The notes beneath the pieces are model-generated. The model was not told the origin of the DNA, ran no database searches, and saw nothing but the letters and a program-made list of their open reading frames with translations. Source: an uncultured Pelagibacteraceae bacterium (lineage in GTDB: Bacteria; Pseudomonadota; Alphaproteobacteria; Pelagibacterales; Pelagibacteraceae). From it: a stretch of DNA of 40,887 nt. The DNA is taken from positions 1 to 40,887 of the forward strand of contig CABZPB010000006.1 of NCBI GenBank assembly GCA_902527485.1, in the 5' to 3' direction. Positions 9,047 through 21,718 of this stretch are shown piece by piece. Each line of letters starts with the position of its first letter. The stretch's first letter is position 1. The position numbers were made by a program, and so were the translations under genes.

Positions 9047-10374
9047 CAAAAAAATATTTTGGTACTGACGGTATTAGGGGAGCTATCAATAGTGAAAATA
9101 TTAATGGAGACATGTTTTTTAAATTTGGCTTAGCAAGCGGAACATATTTTAAATCTCAAAAAAAAAGAAAACAAACCGCAATAATTGCAAAAGATACTAG
9201 ATTATCTGGATACACTTTAGAGCCAGCACTTGTATCAGGATTAGCATCAGCAGGTATGCATGTATATACTTTGGGACCTTTACCCACAAATGGTTTAGCG
9301 ATGCTCACAAAAGTTATGAGGGCTAATATGGGAATTATGATTACAGCTTCTCACAATCCTCATAATGATAATGGATTAAAACTATTTGGGCCTGATGGTA
9401 TGAAACTATCAGACAAAATTGAGGAAAAAATTGAAAGTTTAATAGATAAAAAAATCATCAAAAATCTATCGAAGCCTGAAAAATTAGGTAGAGTAAAAAG
9501 ATTGGAGACAGGTACAAATGATTACATCAAGATATTAAAAAAAAATTTTACAAAGGAATTTAATTTAAGAGGACTTAGAATTGTAATTGATTGTGCAAAT
9601 GGAGCAGGGTACAAAGCTGGTCCAGAACTACTAAAATCTTTAGGAGCTAAGGTGATTGCAATAGGAGTTAATCCTAATGGATTAAATATAAACAAAAATT
9701 GCGGCTCTACATTTCCTGAAAAGATAAAATCTGCAGTTAAAAAGCATAAGGCTCATATAGGTATTTCACTAGATGGTGATGCAGATAGAATAATTATGTG
9801 TGATGAAAAAAGTAACATTATAGATGGTGACCAAATTATCGCTGCACTAGCTACAAGGTGGAAAAATAAAAAAATGTTAAAAGGTGGGGTGGTTGGAACA
9901 TTAATGTCCAATTACGGCCTTGAAAAATATTTTAAAAAAAAAGGTATTAAATTTATACGTGCTAATGTTGGTGATAGATACGTAAAAGAGATAATGCAAA
10001 AAAATAAGTTTAATTTAGGTGGAGAACAATCAGGACATATTATTCTAGGTAAATTTGCAACTACAGGAGATGGTTTACTTGTTGCCTTGGAGTCCTTATT
10101 TGCTCTTAGAAAGGGAAAAAGAGCCAGTGAATTTTTTGAAAACTTTAATAAAACACCACAATTACTTAAAAATATTGAGGTGAAAGATAAAAACATTATT
10201 AACAAACCTGAAATTAAGAAATCTATTAAGTTAGCCTCAAAATTAATAACAGGTAGTGGTAGAATTCTTGTAAGAAAATCGGGAACAGAGTCAAAAATAA
10301 GAATTATGGGAGAAAGCGAAAATAAAAGACTTCTTGTTAAATGTGTTAATATAATTTTGAAAAAAATTAGATAA
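9043..10374 (+). CDS. glmM: GlmM, phosphoglucosamine mutase
   Basis: Interconverts glucosamine-6-phosphate and glucosamine-1-phosphate on the route to UDP-GlcNAc for peptidoglycan and LPS. The N-terminal KKYFGTDGIRG, the phosphoserine loop TASHNPHNDNGLK, the metal loop SLDGDADRI and the C-terminal phosphate-binding RKSGTESKIRIM are all intact. The length of 443 is normal for GlmM. It overlaps folP by four bases, a classic folP-glmM pair. Confidence 0.97.
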   Translation: MTKKYFGTDGIRGAINSENINGDMFFKFGLASGTYFKSQKKRKQTAIIAKDTRLSGYTLEPALVSGLASAGMHVYTLGPLPTNGLAMLTKVMRANMGIMITASHNPHNDNGLKLFGPDGMKLSDKIEEKIESLIDKKIIKNLSKPEKLGRVKRLETGTNDYIKILKKNFTKEFNLRGLRIVIDCANGAGYKAGPELLKSLGAKVIAIGVNPNGLNINKNCGSTFPEKIKSAVKKHKAHIGISLDGDADRIIMCDEKSNIIDGDQIIAALATRWKNKKMLKGGVVGTLMSNYGLEKYFKKKGIKFIRANVGDRYVKEIMQKNKFNLGGEQSGHIILGKFATTGDGLLVALESLFALRKGKRASEFFENFNKTPQLLKNIEVKDKNIINKPEIKKSIKLASKLITGSGRILVRKSGTESKIRIMGESENKRLLVKCVNIILKKIR

Positions 10375-10375
10375 T

Positions 10376-13370
<2,995 letters not shown>

Positions 13371-13378
13371 TGACAGTT

Positions 13379-13406
13379 TATCTAATTAATATTAAGAATT
13401 TTTCAA
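13379..13406 (-). promoter_or_regulatory. Possible sigma-70 promoter before rpoH
   Basis: Reading the minus strand, TTGAAA (13406-13401), a 16-base spacer and TAGATA (13384-13379) stand in the short rluD-rpoH gap. If used, transcription would begin almost at the first possible ATG, which would favour the Met codon at 13358 as the true start. AT-rich DNA makes chance matches common. Confidence 0.3.
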
Positions 13407-13410
13407 CATT

Positions 13411-14391
13411 TTATTTACTTGCATTTCTTAGTGTTTTTAAGATTATCAAAAGATCTTTTGGTAAAATTGAGTTAAAAATCATCTCTTTATTTTTTTTTGG
13501 ATGAATAAAGCCCAGTGTTTTAGCGTGTAGAAATTGCCTGTTTAATTTCATTAAAATTTTTTCTAATGATGACTCTATATCTTTAAATTTTTTAAAACTT
13601 TTTTTATATTTATCATCACCAACTATACTATTACCTAAATAATTCATGTGAACTCTTATCTGGTGTGTTCGACCTGTTTCCAATTTACACTCTAACAAAC
13701 TAAAAGTCGGTATATTTTTATTTTCAAAAATTTCTAAAGTTTTGTAATTTGTAATTGCTTTTTTTCCTTTACTGTTACTAACCTCCATCATTTGTCTATT
13801 TTTTGAACTTCTTTTAATAAAAGTTTCTATTTTACCTTTAGATGGTCTAACTTTGCCCCAGATTAATAATTGGTAAACTCTTTTAATTGTGTGGTTATTA
13901 AACTGATTAGAAAGATGTTCATGAGTTTGATTATTTTTTGCGATAACAATTAATCCAGATGTATTTTTATCGATCCTATGAACTATTCCAGGCCTTAATT
14001 CACCTCCAATATTAGAAAAAGAATTTTTACCATAATTCATAAGCGCATTTACAACTGTATTATCAAAATTGCCAGCACCTGGATGTATTACTATTCCAGA
14101 TGGTTTGTTTAAAACAATTAAATCTTCATCTTCAAATACTACATCTAATTTAAACTTGTAAGGTTTTAATGAGGCTTTTTTTGGGTCAGGTATTGAAAAT
14201 CTTATTTCATCATTATGATAAATTTTCTTAGAGGGATCAGTTATTACCTTATTATTTATTCTCAATTTATTATCCAGAATTAGTTTTTTAATTCTTGTTC
14301 GACTTATAATCTCCTCTCTCTTTTTAATGAAAATATCAACACGAAGTTCATTTTCCGTCTTATTAACTGTCAAATTTATTTTTTTTTTCAT
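13411..14391 (-). CDS. rluD: RluD-family 23S rRNA pseudouridine synthase
   Basis: An N-terminal S4 RNA-binding domain lies at about 15-75. A RluA/RluD catalytic domain follows, with LNKPSGIVIHPGAGN and GIVHRIDKNTSGLIVIAK, in which Asp141 of HRID is the catalytic nucleophile. TGRTHQIRVHMNYLGNSIVGD is the conserved final motif. The 326-residue length and S4 domain fit RluD (helix 69 pseudouridines), although RluC has the same architecture. Its start lies 23 bases from the oppositely oriented tRNA-Arg. Confidence 0.9.
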   Translation of the reverse strand: MKKKINLTVNKTENELRVDIFIKKREEIISRTRIKKLILDNKLRINNKVITDPSKKIYHNDEIRFSIPDPKKASLKPYKFKLDVVFEDEDLIVLNKPSGIVIHPGAGNFDNTVVNALMNYGKNSFSNIGGELRPGIVHRIDKNTSGLIVIAKNNQTHEHLSNQFNNHTIKRVYQLLIWGKVRPSKGKIETFIKRSSKNRQMMEVSNSKGKKAITNYKTLEIFENKNIPTFSLLECKLETGRTHQIRVHMNYLGNSIVGDDKYKKSFKKFKDIESSLEKILMKLNRQFLHAKTLGFIHPKKNKEMIFNSILPKDLLIILKTLRNASK

Positions 14392-14414
14392 AAAATGATA
14401 TATTAGTATTATAT

Positions 14415-14491
14415 GCGCTTGTAGCTCAACTGGATAGAGCGCCTGACTTCGGATCAGGAGGTTCTGGGTTCGACTCCTAGCAGGCGCACCA
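14415..14491 (+). tRNA. tRNA-Arg (anticodon TCG), CCA encoded
   Basis: A complete 77-base cloverleaf. The acceptor GCGCTTG pairs with CAGGCGC (one G-U), the D stem is GCTC/GAGC, and the anticodon stem is CCTGA/TCAGG around loop CTTCGGA (anticodon TCG at 14449-14451). The T arm is CTGGG-TTCGACT-CCTAG. Discriminator A is followed by an encoded CCA. It is transcribed opposite to its neighbours. Confidence 0.97.
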
Positions 14492-14492
14492 A

Positions 14493-15284
14493 TTATTCAC
14501 CCATATTTATTAAAGTTCCTTTTATTCTCGCTCTTAAAAAAGAAAGATAAAATAACCCAATTCCAAAAATTAGATAAATAAAATTTAATAAATAAGCCAG
14601 TCTTAAATTTTCGTAATTTACCAGACCATTTATTAAAATATTTCTTGTTTCATCGAAAATATAAACTAACGGCAAACCCTTAGCAATTACTTGAAAAAAG
14701 CTAGGAAGAATTTCTATAGGATAGTAAATACAACCTAATGGGGCAAGTAAAAATAAAGAAGACCAAGCTATATTTTCAAAGGATGGTCCGAATCTTATTA
14801 AACCTGAGCTAACAAACAAACCTAGCGTAATGCCAAATATGTATAAGCTTAGAAATAACATAAGTAATGGAAAACCTAATTTTAAAATTGAAACTCCAAA
14901 CAATGGAGATGTTAAAATAATTGCGGGCACCAGACCAATTAATGTCCTTATCAAGGCAGTAAAAATTAGAGATATAATTATTTCTTTAAGCTTCAAAGGA
15001 GCAATAAATAAATTAGTAAAATTTCTGCTCCAGATTTCTTCTAAAAAAAGCATATTAAAACTAATGCTAGATCTAAAAAGAATGTCGTAAAGAATTGCAC
15101 ATGTAAGAATTATTCCAAGTGTATTATTGTAATAATCACTATAAATTGAAAAAAATTTTGAAATAAAACCCCAAAGAATAATTTGTATTGTTGGCCAATA
15201 AATCAAATCTAAAACTCTTGGTAAAGAACTTTTGATGAGATAAAAATGTCTTAAAAAAAGACCGTACATTTTATTTAGATTCAT
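14493..15284 (-). CDS. ABC-2 type transporter permease
   Basis: A 263-residue polytopic membrane protein. About six hydrophobic segments (roughly 30-50, 60-80, 105-130, 140-160, 172-195, 228-250) and the motif LSLYIFGITLGLFVSSGLIRFG are typical of ABC-2 permeases such as the NodJ/DrrB group. It overlaps the start-proximal ATPase gene 15281-16009 by four bases, so the two should form one exporter. The substrate cannot be read from the sequence; lipid, polysaccharide or drug export are all possible. Its stop is one base from the oppositely oriented tRNA-Arg. Confidence 0.85.
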   Translation of the reverse strand: MNLNKMYGLFLRHFYLIKSSLPRVLDLIYWPTIQIILWGFISKFFSIYSDYYNNTLGIILTCAILYDILFRSSISFNMLFLEEIWSRNFTNLFIAPLKLKEIIISLIFTALIRTLIGLVPAIILTSPLFGVSILKLGFPLLMLFLSLYIFGITLGLFVSSGLIRFGPSFENIAWSSLFLLAPLGCIYYPIEILPSFFQVIAKGLPLVYIFDETRNILINGLVNYENLRLAYLLNFIYLIFGIGLFYLSFLRARIKGTLINMGE

Positions 15285-16009
15285 ATTAAGTTTCTTGTAA
15301 GTTTTAGAAAAACTTCTTCCATATTTCTCCGTCCATGTTTCTTAATTAGTTCTTCAGGGGTTCCTTGATCAATAATAGATCCTTTATTCATCATAAGAAC
15401 TGAAGAACACAATCTTTCAACTTCTGCCATGTTATGTGAAGCAAGGAGAATAGAAGTCTTTTTTTCTTTTTGGTACTCCTCCAAAAAACCTCTAACAAAA
15501 TCCCCTGTTTCAGGATCTAGAGATGCAGTTGGTTCATCAAGAAGAAGTACTGAAGGGTCATTAATAATAGATTTAGCCAGACTGACTCTATTTTTTTGAC
15601 CAGAAGAAAGTTCTCCTGTAATTTTATTAATAAATTCATTGAGCCTTAATTTTTCAGTAAGATAATCAATTTTTGTTCCAAGTTCTTTTACATCATAAAG
15701 TCTTCCATAAACTTCAAGATTTTGCATTACAGTTAATTTTTTTGGTAGCTCGATATAGGGTGAAATAAAATTTAATCTATTTAACAATTCGACTCTTTGC
15801 TCTTCAATTTCAATACCATTTATTAGAACTTTACCTTGAGTAGGTTTAAGTAGACCCAGGATCATACCTATTGTTGTAGTTTTACCACATCCGTTAGGTC
15901 CAAGAATTCCAATGATCTCATTTTCATTTAATTTAAAAGAAATATTTCGAACAGCCTCCTTTAAATCATAAGTTTTTGATAAATCAATTATTTCAAGAGG
16001 AATAGTCAT
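15281..16009 (-). CDS. ABC transporter ATP-binding subunit (ABC-2 exporter)
   Basis: A 242-residue nucleotide-binding domain. Walker A is GPNGCGKTT, the signature is LSSGQKNRVSLA (a variant of LSGGQ), Walker B is VLLLDEPTASLDP, and the H-loop is LASHNMAEVERL. It resembles the CcmA/NodI/DrrA group of exporter ATPases. It overlaps the permease downstream by four bases and shares one base with tsaC upstream, so all three are probably co-transcribed. The pairing with a single permease suggests a two-of-each complex. Substrate unknown. Confidence 0.9.
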   Translation of the reverse strand: MTIPLEIIDLSKTYDLKEAVRNISFKLNENEIIGILGPNGCGKTTTIGMILGLLKPTQGKVLINGIEIEEQRVELLNRLNFISPYIELPKKLTVMQNLEVYGRLYDVKELGTKIDYLTEKLRLNEFINKITGELSSGQKNRVSLAKSIINDPSVLLLDEPTASLDPETGDFVRGFLEEYQKEKKTSILLASHNMAEVERLCSSVLMMNKGSIIDQGTPEELIKKHGRRNMEEVFLKLTRNLI

Positions 16010-16941
16010 TAAAATTTTGAAGCCCTTAATAATCTATCGTTAATAGTTTTACCAAATCCTTTATTTGGGATTTTGCCTACAGCTATAGATTTATAATTAT
16101 CTTTTTTTATCTTTCTTAAAATACTGTAAAGATTTTTTGCAGCATCTTTTAAATTGCCTTTTTTTGATAAAAAATAATAGTTCGTTCTGTTAATTTTACT
16201 TTTTTTAATCAATAAAAAAGCCTCGTTTTTTTTTATTTTTTTAACATTAAGTCTAATTGGAATGCCAGGTGAATAATGTATTCTTAATTGTCCAGGTGCT
16301 GAAACCTTGGAAGGATTTATATTTGTTGAAATTTTTTTTTTTAATATTTTTTGGATAATTCCAACTTCTAAACCACCTAATCTTAAAATTTTTGGTTTTC
16401 TTCTTAGATCTATAATTGTAGACTCAATTCCAACCGATGATCTGCCACCTTCAAGTATATACTTAATTTTTTTCCCAAAATCTTCTTTTACATCTGATGA
16501 AGTTACAGCACTTATTCTTGAAGAGATATTTGCACTAGGAGCAGCAATAGGAAATTTTAAATATTTCAAAAGATTTCTTGTTACAGGATGATTTGGAAAT
16601 CTCACAGCAAGAGTATTTTTTTTATTTGTTGCAACTTTCGAAATTTTTGATGTTTTTTTTTGGTTTAAAATAAATGTTAATGGCCCAGGACAAAATCTTT
16701 TATATAATTTTAGAAAATCATCATTTAAATCACAATCACCTTTTAATTTTTTTAAATCATAATAATGAATAATTAATGGATTATTTGTTGGTCTTTTTTT
16801 TAATCTAAATATTTTTTTACATGCTATATCAGAATATGCATTCCCAGCAATTCCATAAACAGTTTCAGTAGGTATAGCAACACACTCTCTCTTATTTAGG
16901 AGATTCTTTGCTTTTTTAATATTTGTAAGATTAATTTTCAT
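16009..16941 (-). CDS. tsaC: Sua5/TsaC, threonylcarbamoyl-AMP synthase
   Basis: Makes the threonylcarbamoyl-AMP intermediate for t6A37 of ANN-decoding tRNAs. The N-terminal YrdC domain (1 to about 200) carries PTETVYGIAGNA, KKRPTNNPLIIH, LAVRFPNHP, APSANISSR and STIIDLR. The C-terminal Sua5 domain (about 215-310) starts at SAPGQLRIHYSPGIP. The 310-residue two-domain form is the Sua5 type rather than the short TsaC. The first gene of a minus-strand unit with the ABC exporter, it diverges from xseB with only 20 bases between. Confidence 0.94.
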   Translation of the reverse strand: MKINLTNIKKAKNLLNKRECVAIPTETVYGIAGNAYSDIACKKIFRLKKRPTNNPLIIHYYDLKKLKGDCDLNDDFLKLYKRFCPGPLTFILNQKKTSKISKVATNKKNTLAVRFPNHPVTRNLLKYLKFPIAAPSANISSRISAVTSSDVKEDFGKKIKYILEGGRSSVGIESTIIDLRRKPKILRLGGLEVGIIQKILKKKISTNINPSKVSAPGQLRIHYSPGIPIRLNVKKIKKNEAFLLIKKSKINRTNYYFLSKKGNLKDAAKNLYSILRKIKKDNYKSIAVGKIPNKGFGKTINDRLLRASKF

Positions 16942-16961
16942 GTATTATTTGAAAGTATTAT

Positions 16962-17216
16962 ATGAAAGATAAAAATTTACCAAATGATTATAATTCATTA
17001 TCTATTGAGGAATTAACAATTGAGGCAAATAAGATGATTGAAGAATTAGAAAATCAAAATGATTTAGGAAAATCTTTAGATAAGTATCAAAATTTAATTA
17101 AACTTAATAATATAATTGAGAAAAAATTTCAAAAGAACATTAAAGAAATAAATGAGAAAACCAAAGAAAAGATATTTAAAATCAATCAAAAAAATAATGC
17201 AAAGAAAACTAAATAA
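16962..17216 (+). CDS. xseB: XseB, exonuclease VII small subunit
   Basis: An 84-residue acidic/Lys-rich helical protein. The core SIEELTIEANKMIEELENQ followed by KSLDKYQNLIKLNNIIEKKF matches the XseB pattern, in which two helices bind the XseA catalytic subunit. Length (about 80) is typical. In many alphaproteobacteria xseB directly precedes ispA and dxs, exactly as here, which supports the call despite low sequence complexity. Its last 20 bases overlap the chosen ispA start. xseA is not in the window. Confidence 0.85.
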   Translation: MKDKNLPNDYNSLSIEELTIEANKMIEELENQNDLGKSLDKYQNLIKLNNIIEKKFQKNIKEINEKTKEKIFKINQKNNAKKTK

Positions 17217-18069
17217 AATTGCAAAAGATACGAATTTATTTTTAAAAAGATTTATTGCCAAACAAAAAAAAACAAATTTAATAGTTGCAATGAAATATGG
17301 TCTATTTTCTGGAGGAAAAAAAATAAGATCAAAGATCTTAATTGATGTTGGATCTTTATTTAATTTAGATTATAAAACGCTTATTATAATTGGTGCTGCA
17401 GTTGAATGTATTCATGCTTATTCATTAATACATGACGATTTACCTTGTATGGATGATGATTCTATAAGAAGAGGGAAGCCATCAGCGCATATTAAATTTG
17501 GAGAGGCTACAGCTGTTTTAGCTGGAAATTCACTTTTAACAATGGCTTTTGAAATTTTAAGTAATAAAGACTTAAGAATTAGTGAAAAAACTAAAATTAA
17601 TTTAATTAATAAAATTTCTGAGAGTTCAGGTCATCTTGGAATAGCAGGAGGGCAATATTTAGATTTAAATTATGAACGTAAGAAAATTTCCCAAAAAAAG
17701 ATTATAGAGATGGAAATTAAAAAAACTGGAAAACTTTTTAGTTTTTGTTGTGCAGCACCATTAATAATTAAAAAAAAAAATAAAAATGATATTAAGAAAT
17801 TTGAAAATATTGGTGCTTACATAGGTTTGTTATTTCAAGTTGCTGATGATTTGATTGATTATAAAGGAAGTTTGCTTGTTGCAGGAAAAAAAACAGGAAA
17901 GGATAAAAAAAAAGGAAAAGCAACTCTAATTAGTTTACTAGGATACAAAAATACTATTAAATATGCTAATAATTTAATTTTAAAAATAAATAGTGAATTA
18001 AAAAAATATGGACCTAAATCAATAAATTTGTCTGAAACTTTAAATTATATTTTGAATAGAAATAAATGA
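17197..18069 (+). CDS. ispA: IspA, farnesyl diphosphate synthase
   Basis: A short-chain prenyltransferase making FPP (or GPP/FPP) from IPP and DMAPP. The first aspartate-rich motif is [16 protein letters not shown] and the second is [17 protein letters not shown] is the IPP-binding region. The frame opens at 17152, but I chose the ATG at 17197, giving 290 residues and an N-terminus of normal length. It overlaps dxs by four bases (ATGA), so the two are translationally coupled steps of isoprenoid synthesis. Confidence 0.94.
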   Translation: MQRKLNKIAKDTNLFLKRFIAKQKKTNLIVAMKYGLFSGGKKIRSKILIDVGSLFNLDYKTLIIIGAAVECIHAYSLIHDDLPCMDDDSIRRGKPSAHIKFGEATAVLAGNSLLTMAFEILSNKDLRISEKTKINLINKISESSGHLGIAGGQYLDLNYERKKISQKKIIEMEIKKTGKLFSFCCAAPLIIKKKNKNDIKKFENIGAYIGLLFQVADDLIDYKGSLLVAGKKTGKDKKKGKATLISLLGYKNTIKYANNLILKINSELKKYGPKSINLSETLNYILNRNK

Positions 18070-19979
18070 AAAAAAAATATGAACTGTTAGATGAGATTAA
18101 TTTTCCATCAGATTTAAAAAAAATACCTGAGTCAAACTTACAAAAAGTTGCTCATGAATTAAGAGAGGAAATGATTGATGCTGTATCAGTGACTGGCGGT
18201 CATCTCGGGGCAAGTCTTGGAGTTGTAGAATTAACTGTTGCTTTACATTATATATTTAATACACCTAATGATAAATTAATTTGGGATGTTGGTCATCAAT
18301 GTTATCCACATAAAATTTTAACTGGTAGAAAAGATAGGATAAGATCACTAAGACAAGGCAATGGCCTCTCTGGTTTTACAAAAAGATCTGAAAGTGAGTA
18401 TGATCCTTTTGGTGCTGCACACAGCTCAACATCAATTTCATCTGCATTGGGTATAGCAGAGGCAAACAAACTATCTAATAAATCAGATAATGTAATTGCA
18501 GTTATTGGTGATGGAGCCATTAGTGCGGGCATGGCTTACGAGGCTATGAATAATGCTGGTGCCTCTAAAACTAAGATGATTGTAATTCTTAATGACAATG
18601 ACATGTCAATTGCTCGACCTGTAGGGGCAATGAGCACTTATTTAGCAAAAATATTTTCAGGAAAGATTTATTTTAGTTTAAGAGAAACTATAAAATTAAT
18701 TATGTCAGCCTTTTCAAAAAGATTTAGTGCAAAGGCTGGTAAAGCAGAAGATTTGCTTAGATCAGCTGTAACAGGTGGTACTTTGTTCAGTTCACTTGGA
18801 TTTTATTACATTGGTCCAATAGATGGTCATGACTTGAGCTCATTGATTCCCATTTTAAGAAATGCTAGAGATTCTAAGCATGAAGGTCCAATCTTAATTC
18901 ATATTAAAACAAAAAAAGGAAAAGGCTACACTTTCGCAGAGGAGGCTAAGGATAATTATCATGGAGTATCAAAATTTAATGTTAAAACTGGAGAACAATC
19001 AAAAAGCACAAGTAAATTACCCTCATATACAAAAGTATTTGCAAACACTTTAATTCAACACGCCAAAAAAGACAGTAAAATTGTAGCTATTACTGCTGCT
19101 ATGCCTGATGGTACTGGCCTTGATATTTTTCGCAAAGAATTTCCAGAGAGAACTTTTGATGTTGGAATTGCAGAGCAACATGCTGTTACATTTGCGGCAG
19201 GTTTAGCTACGGAAAATTTTAAACCATATGCTGCTATTTACTCTACATTTCTTCAAAGAGCTTACGACCAAGTAGTTCATGATGTAGCAATTCAAAGTTT
19301 ACCTGTTAGATTCGCAATAGATAGAGCAGGACTTGTTGGGGCTGACGGGCCAACACATGCTGGTAGTTTTGATACAACCTATTTAACTACTTTACCAAAT
19401 TTTGTTGTTATGGCAGCAAGTGATGAAGCTGAGCTTGTCAAAATGATAAATACCTCAACCGAAATTAATGATAGACCTTGCTCATTTAGGTATCCAAGAG
19501 GAACAGGATTAGGTTCAATACTGCCCTCAGTAAACGAAAAAATTGAAATAGGGAAATCAAAAATTATCAAAGAAGGAAAAAAATTAGCTATCTTAAATTT
19601 TGGAGCAAGATTGAATGAGACTTTGAAGGCTGCAGAAAATTTATCAAAAAAAGGTGTTCTAATAACAGTTGTTGATGCCAGATTTGCAAAACCTTTAGAT
19701 GAAAACCTCATTTGGCAATTAGCTACAACTCATGAAGCAATCATGACAATTGAAGAGGGTTCAATTGGTGGTTTTGGATCTCATGTGGTAAACTTTTTGA
19801 CCAAAAAAGGTTTAATGGACTCTAATTTAAAATTTAGATCATTAACATTACCAGATATTTTTATTGATCAAGATACTCCGGATAGAATGTATAAAGTGGC
19901 AAATCTTGACTCAGTTTCAATAGAGGAAAAAGTTTTAGATTTACTAAATTCTAATATAGTTTTGAAAAAACAAAATTAA
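18066..19979 (+). CDS. dxs: Dxs, 1-deoxy-D-xylulose-5-phosphate synthase
   Basis: The entry enzyme of the MEP isoprenoid pathway, condensing pyruvate and glyceraldehyde-3-phosphate with thiamine diphosphate. Features are [40 protein letters not shown], the TPP motif beginning [13 protein letters not shown] and ending in NDNDMSIA, and the catalytic Glu region [30 protein letters not shown] is also present. The 637-residue length is normal. It depends on thiamine, linking it to thiD in this window. It ends on TTAA shared with convergent aroC. Confidence 0.98.
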   Translation: MKKKYELLDEINFPSDLKKIPESNLQKVAHELREEMIDAVSVTGGHLGASLGVVELTVALHYIFNTPNDKLIWDVGHQCYPHKILTGRKDRIRSLRQGNGLSGFTKRSESEYDPFGAAHSSTSISSALGIAEANKLSNKSDNVIAVIGDGAISAGMAYEAMNNAGASKTKMIVILNDNDMSIARPVGAMSTYLAKIFSGKIYFSLRETIKLIMSAFSKRFSAKAGKAEDLLRSAVTGGTLFSSLGFYYIGPIDGHDLSSLIPILRNARDSKHEGPILIHIKTKKGKGYTFAEEAKDNYHGVSKFNVKTGEQSKSTSKLPSYTKVFANTLIQHAKKDSKIVAITAAMPDGTGLDIFRKEFPERTFDVGIAEQHAVTFAAGLATENFKPYAAIYSTFLQRAYDQVVHDVAIQSLPVRFAIDRAGLVGADGPTHAGSFDTTYLTTLPNFVVMAASDEAELVKMINTSTEINDRPCSFRYPRGTGLGSILPSVNEKIEIGKSKIIKEGKKLAILNFGARLNETLKAAENLSKKGVLITVVDARFAKPLDENLIWQLATTHEAIMTIEEGSIGGFGSHVVNFLTKKGLMDSNLKFRSLTLPDIFIDQDTPDRMYKVANLDSVSIEEKVLDLLNSNIVLKKQN

Positions 19980-21058
19980 CTACACTGAGCTTTGTGTAGA
20001 AGATAATGATCTAATAAAACACAAGATAACATTGCTTCACCCACAGGTACAGCTCTTATACCCACACATGGATCATGTCTACCTTTTACTGATATGCTTG
20101 TATTCTTTCCAAATTTATTGATTGTTTTTCTACTTTTTAAAATTGAAGATGTTGGCTTTACAGCAAAAGAGACAATTATCTCTTGACCTGAAGAAATGCC
20201 TCCCAGAATCCCTCCAGCGTTATTAGATTTAAATTTTGTTTTTTTTCTATTTTGAGAAATTTCATCTGAATTTTCCTCACCTGACAATTGTGCTGAGTTC
20301 ATACCTGAGCCAATATTAATTCCTTTAACAGCATTTATACTCATCATAGCTGATGCTATGTCAGAGTCTAATTTAGAGTATATAGGTGCTCCTAATCCAG
20401 CAGGAATACCGTTCGCTCTTACTTCGATTATCGCTCCACATGACGATCCAGCTTTTCTAATACTTAATAAGTATTTTTCCCAAATTTTTAACATTGATTT
20501 ATCTGGGCAAAAAAATGGATTTTTAGAAATTATTTTATCATCCCATTTATTAGTATCACATCCTAATATGCCAAGTTGGGTTACAGCTCCAGTGATTTTA
20601 AATTTTTTTCCTAATTTATTTTCTAAAACTTTTTTTGCCACAGCACCTGCAGCAACTCTTGCAGCTGTTTCTCTTGCAGATGATCTACCGCCACCTCTGT
20701 AATCTCTTATTCCATACTTTTTAAAATATGTGAAATCTGCATGTCCTGGTCTAAATTTATCTTTAATATCATTATAATCCTTTGAACGCATATCTTCATT
20801 GTAAATTATCAATGATATTGGTGTCCCAGTCGTTTTTCCCTCAAAAACTCCTGAAAGAATTTGAACCTTGTCACTCTCCTTCCTCTGAGTAGTAAACTTT
20901 GATTGCCCAGGTTTTCGTTTGTTTAATTCTTTTTGAATATCGGCTTCTTTTAATGTTATTAATGGTGGACACCCATCTATAATACACCCTATAGCTGGAC
21001 CATGGGACTCTCCCCAAGTTGTAAAACGAAAAGACTTTCCAAAAGTATTAAATGACAT
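19976..21058 (-). CDS. aroC: AroC, chorismate synthase
   Basis: The last step of the shikimate pathway (EPSP to chorismate), requiring reduced FMN. Signatures are [22 protein letters not shown] near the N-terminus, [20 protein letters not shown] in the middle and [26 protein letters not shown] at the C-terminus. The 360-residue length is normal. The tail overlaps dxs by four bases, and the start diverges from pdxH across 33 bases. FMN use ties it loosely to pdxH, also an FMN enzyme. Confidence 0.98.
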   Translation of the reverse strand: MSFNTFGKSFRFTTWGESHGPAIGCIIDGCPPLITLKEADIQKELNKRKPGQSKFTTQRKESDKVQILSGVFEGKTTGTPISLIIYNEDMRSKDYNDIKDKFRPGHADFTYFKKYGIRDYRGGGRSSARETAARVAAGAVAKKVLENKLGKKFKITGAVTQLGILGCDTNKWDDKIISKNPFFCPDKSMLKIWEKYLLSIRKAGSSCGAIIEVRANGIPAGLGAPIYSKLDSDIASAMMSINAVKGINIGSGMNSAQLSGEENSDEISQNRKKTKFKSNNAGGILGGISSGQEIIVSFAVKPTSSILKSRKTINKFGKNTSISVKGRHDPCVGIRAVPVGEAMLSCVLLDHYLLHKAQCS

Positions 21059-21091
21059 TATTTATATTGTATAGATTATTTTGTTAAAATT

Positions 21092-21718
21092 ATGAATCAA
21101 AAAAACTCACTTGGGCTTAATAAATGCTTCTTAGATCTTGATAATCCATTTGAACTATTTCAAAGATGGTTTGAGGAGGCTAAAAAAAAAGAAATTAATG
21201 ATCCTAATGCTTTAGCACTTGGTACAGCAAATAAAGAGGGTATTCCCTCAGTAAGAATGGTTCTGCTAAAAGGTCATAGTGAAAAAGGATTTGTTTTTTA
21301 TACAAATTTAAACAGTCAGAAAGGTAATGAAATTAAAGAAAACCCAAATGCTACAATGTGCTTTCATTGGAAAAGTTTATTAAGACAAATAAGGATAGTT
21401 GGAACATTGAAACAAGTAGATGATCAAACAGCTGATGAGTACTATAACTCAAGAGCATATGATAGCAGAATAGGTGCTTGGGCCTCAAAACAAAGTAGTA
21501 TTCTCCATTCTAGAGATGAACTTTTAGATGCTTTAGAGAATTATAAAAAAAAATATAATGACAAAGATAATGTACCTAGACCAAGCCATTGGTCTGGTTG
21601 GAATTTAACACCTTCTACAATTGAATTTTGGTTAGATGGAGATAACAGAATACATGAAAGATTAAAGTATTCTTTAGATAAAAATGGTAGTTGGACAAAA
21701 AGTCTTTTAAGTCCCTAA
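21092..21718 (+). CDS. pdxH: PdxH, pyridoxine/pyridoxamine 5'-phosphate oxidase
   Basis: An FMN enzyme producing pyridoxal phosphate. The motifs ALALGTANKEGIPSVRMVLLKG, GFVFYTNLNSQKGNEI, FHWKSLLRQIRIVGTL, ASKQSSILHSR and the C-terminal WSGWNLTPSTIEFWLDGDNRIHERL define PdxH rather than general flavin-binding split-barrel proteins. The 208 residues are normal. The C-terminal end overlaps the convergent polyprenyl synthase by four bases. Confidence 0.96.
   Translation: MNQKNSLGLNKCFLDLDNPFELFQRWFEEAKKKEINDPNALALGTANKEGIPSVRMVLLKGHSEKGFVFYTNLNSQKGNEIKENPNATMCFHWKSLLRQIRIVGTLKQVDDQTADEYYNSRAYDSRIGAWASKQSSILHSRDELLDALENYKKKYNDKDNVPRPSHWSGWNLTPSTIEFWLDGDNRIHERLKYSLDKNGSWTKSLLSP

Noticed and set aside
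20358..20702. 114-codon plus-strand frame over aroC
   Set aside because: Opposite strand of conserved AroC coding sequence; no motif or ribosome site.
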